Assembly: GCA_030607345.1 (NCBI GenBank)
Contig: JAUWKC010000112.1
Coordinates: 1 to 6,073, forward strand
Direction of reading: 5' to 3'
Source of the DNA: Planctomycetota bacterium
GTDB lineage: Bacteria > Planctomycetota > Phycisphaerae > Sedimentisphaerales > SG8-4
Length of the DNA: 6,073 nt
Positions 3,703 through 6,073 of this stretch are shown one piece after another. Under the pieces are notes generated by a model. It ran no database searches and had not been told where the DNA came from. It saw only the letters and a program-made list of their open reading frames with translations. The translations under genes were made by a program, and so were the position numbers. The stretch's first letter is position 1, and every line of letters begins with the position of its first letter.

Positions 3703-6073
3703 ATGACCGCGACGAGTGGAAAATTGACGCCTGCGATGAAACAGTTCGCAACCTTCAAGGACAAATACCCGGACTGCGTGCTGTTTTTCCGGATGGGCGA
3801 TTTTTACGAGACGTTCTATGAAGACGCAAGGATATGCTCGAAGGTTTTGGGTATTACCTTAACCAGCAGAAGCAAAGGCGATAATGCGATTCCTCTGGCC
3901 GGCGTGCCCTATCACGCGGTCGACGGCTACCTCAAGAAGATGCTGCAGGCAGGCTACAGGGTCGCCGTATGCGAGCAGGTTGAAGACCCAAAAACCGCAA
4001 AGGGCGTTGTCAAGCGCGACATCGTTCGGATTGTCACGCCGGGCACTGTCACCGATGACACGCTGCTGAGTGCGAAGGAAGATAATTTTCTTTGCGCGGT
4101 GAGCCTGGGTGCAAAAAAGGACGCCGCGATAAGCTGGGTGGATATTTCTACGGGGCGGTTTTTTGCCCAGCGGATTTCGGAAAGCAAGCTGCTCGATGAG
4201 CTGCTCAGGTTGTCACCGGCTGAATGCCTTTTGCCGGACAGACGCGGCGAGCTGTTCGAGGCTGAGACCGCGAAACTCGCCGACAATATCAAGCAGCTAA
4301 CCCGCGCTGTGGTGACTGAGCGGCCAGGGTGGTACTTTGACCCCTACCAGGCAAGGCAAAGGCTGCTGAAGCACTTCGGCACAGCCACGCTGGAGGGCTT
4401 CGGCATCGGTGACGGCGACGAGAGCCTCATCCCCCCGGCCGGAGCAATCATTGAATATCTCAGCGAGACGCAGAAGACCACGCTCGGACACATTCGGGGC
4501 CTGAAGAAGGTCGACACGAAGAAGTTTTTGCAGATTGACCCGACAAGCCTGCGAAGCCTGGAGATTCTCCGGACAATCCGCACAGAGAGCCAAAAGGGCT
4601 CGCTTCTGGAATCTCTCGACCAGACGCTGACGGCGATGGGCGGCAGGATGTTTAGGAGTTGGCTGTGTATGCCGCTGTGCGACGTCGGCGCCATAGAGCT
4701 GCGTCAGGACGCCGTCCAGGAAGTCAAGGAATCAGACGGTAAACTGAATGAGATTCGGGGGCTGTTGTCGCTCGTGGCCGACACCGAGAGGATTGCCGCT
4801 CGCGTGAGCACTTACCGCGCGACGCCGAAGGACCTCGTTGGCCTTGCCCAGACGCTCCGCAGGGTGCCGCTCTTGCGGAAACTTCTGGAGTCGTTTGGCG
4901 CCGACTTGCTCATGCGCCTTACAGGTCGGTGCGATAGTATGGACGAACTGGCCGACTTGCTCGAAGCTGCGATTGAACCGGACAGCCCTCCACACCTTCG
5001 TGACGGTGGCGTGATAAGGGCGGGTTTTGACCAGGAGCTGGACCGGCTTCGGTCTATTTCACACCAGGGCAAGAGCTGGCTGAGCAGCTATCAAAAGCAG
5101 CAGGTCGAGCGGACCGGCATCAACAACTTGAAAGTCGGTTATAACAGGGTCTTCGGTTACTACATCGAGGTTAGCCGCACATCCGCCGACAAGGTTCCGC
5201 CCGATTACATTCGCAAGCAGACGATAAAGAACGCGGAGCGCTATATTACCGAGGAGTTGAAGGAGTACGAGACCGAGGTCCTCGACGCCCAGGATAAGGC
5301 CCTTGATCTGGAGCAGCAGTTGTTTGAGCAGGTTCGCCGGCAGACCGCCCAGTATGTCGAGCGCCTGCAAAAACTTGCCGATACTATCGCAAACTGTGAT
5401 TGTCTTTGTGCGTTTGCTTACTTGGCCAGGCGGCGAAATTACATTCGCCCGAAGATAACAGCCGGCGCCGAGCTTATGATAAACGATGGCAAACATGCCG
5501 TGCTTGCCGAGTCACTTGGTGCGGAGTTTGTGCCGAATGATATCGAGATGGGCGGCAAGGCCGGCGAGGTTCTGATTGTCACCGGGCCGAATATGAGCGG
5601 AAAGAGCACGTATATAAGGCAGGTCGCACTTCTGGTTTTGATGGCTCAGGCCGGCTCTTTTGTCCCGGCTGAAAGTGCGACCATCGGTCTGGTCGACAGG
5701 ATATTTACACGCATCGGCGCCTCGGATGAGCTGGTGCGAGGCCAATCAACATTTATGGTCGAGATGACAGAGACGGCCAACATTGTCAACAATGCGACAG
5801 AAAAGTCGCTCGTGATTCTCGATGAGGTTGGCCGCGGCACGAGCACTTACGATGGTCTTGCCCTGGCGTGGGCGGTCACCGAACATATCGCCAACAGGCT
5901 GAAATGCCGCACCCTTTTTGCCACGCACTATCACGAGCTGACGGAGCTGGCGGAACTTTTCACCAACGTCGCCAACTGCAACGTGGCGGTTCGCGAGTGG
6001 ATGGACGAGGTGGTCTTTTTGCATAAGATTCTGCCGGGCGGCACGGACAAAAGTTACGGCATTCACGTGGCTA
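3703..6073 (+). CDS. mutS: DNA mismatch repair protein MutS, 3' end outside the window
   Basis: MutS binds base mismatches and small loops and, in its ATP-bound state, recruits MutL to start repair. The frame is open for 790 codons from ATG 3703 to the right edge, so only about the last 70-90 residues of a typical MutS are missing. The mismatch-binding domain carries GDFYETF with the Phe-x-Glu reader at F34 and E36. The lever and clamp region contains the signature KVGYNRVFGYYIEV (477-490). The ATPase domain has Walker A TGPNMSGKST (627-636), STFMVEM, Walker B LVILDE with D707 and E708, GRGTST (710-715) and the conserved His region THYHEL (741-746). The last residues, KSYGIHVA, are the conserved stretch just before the helix-turn-helix tail. 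All key residues seen are intact. The gene begins 9 bases after the MnmE-like gene, in the same frame as it, with a stop between and no visible Shine-Dalgarno. Confidence 0.97.
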   Translation, partial: MTATSGKLTPAMKQFATFKDKYPDCVLFFRMGDFYETFYEDARICSKVLGITLTSRSKGDNAIPLAGVPYHAVDGYLKKMLQAGYRVAVCEQVEDPKTAKGVVKRDIVRIVTPGTVTDDTLLSAKEDNFLCAVSLGAKKDAAISWVDISTGRFFAQRISESKLLDELLRLSPAECLLPDRRGELFEAETAKLADNIKQLTRAVVTERPGWYFDPYQARQRLLKHFGTATLEGFGIGDGDESLIPPAGAIIEYLSETQKTTLGHIRGLKKVDTKKFLQIDPTSLRSLEILRTIRTESQKGSLLESLDQTLTAMGGRMFRSWLCMPLCDVGAIELRQDAVQEVKESDGKLNEIRGLLSLVADTERIAARVSTYRATPKDLVGLAQTLRRVPLLRKLLESFGADLLMRLTGRCDSMDELADLLEAAIEPDSPPHLRDGGVIRAGFDQELDRLRSISHQGKSWLSSYQKQQVERTGINNLKVGYNRVFGYYIEVSRTSADKVPPDYIRKQTIKNAERYITEELKEYETEVLDAQDKALDLEQQLFEQVRRQTAQYVERLQKLADTIANCDCLCAFAYLARRRNYIRPKITAGAELMINDGKHAVLAESLGAEFVPNDIEMGGKAGEVLIVTGPNMSGKSTYIRQVALLVLMAQAGSFVPAESATIGLVDRIFTRIGASDELVRGQSTFMVEMTETANIVNNATEKSLVILDEVGRGTSTYDGLALAWAVTEHIANRLKCRTLFATHYHELTELAELFTNVANCNVAVREWMDEVVFLHKILPGGTDKSYGIHVA

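Noticed and set aside
3954..6066. Several minus-strand open frames of 65-145 codons inside mutS
   Set aside because: They are shadows of a continuous, motif-complete MutS reading frame and have no ribosome sites or recognisable motifs.

Overview
The window is ordinary bacterial chromosome, read mostly left to right. The recognisable genes are rpmA (L27), obg, coaX, a short MnmE-like GTPase and mutS. The L27, Obg, CoaX and MutS families are bacterial housekeeping families. The organism cannot be named from the sequence. The C-terminally short L27, the degenerate MnmE-like protein, the lack of Shine-Dalgarno sequences in the obg operon and the moderately high GC content fit a Planctomycetota (Phycisphaerae-like) genome, but that is a guess from general familiarity and no search was run.

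Left edge (1-360): a divergent promoter region. On the minus strand an exact-consensus sigma70-type promoter (TTGACA, 17 bp, TATAAT) and a strong GGAGG ribosome site precede an unrecognised ORF whose first 36 codons run off the left edge. On the plus strand a near-consensus promoter (TGGACA, 17 bp, TATCAT) precedes rpmA. Positions 361-594 are rpmA, closed by a clear intrinsic terminator at 643-667. The L21 gene (rplU), often found next to rpmA, is not upstream here.

Main operon (700 to the right edge): obg, coaX, the MnmE-like GTPase and mutS lie head to tail with gaps of 3, 3 and 9 bases, so they are probably cotranscribed. Obg acts in late large-subunit ribosome assembly, CoaX makes phosphopantothenate for coenzyme A, and MutS recognises DNA mismatches. 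The third gene keeps a complete GTPase domain of the MnmE type but lacks the C-terminal Cys-Ile-Gly-Lys end and much of the folate-domain signature, so a role in tRNA wobble-uridine modification cannot be assumed. mutS is cut by the right edge after 790 codons and looks intact to that point.

I see no mobile element, CRISPR array, tRNA, rRNA or obviously new multi-gene system. The points most worth a second look are the MnmE-like protein without its catalytic tail, the strongly expressed-looking divergent gene at the left edge with a possible overlapping leader ORF, and the two possible promoters that would give almost leaderless obg and mutS transcripts.
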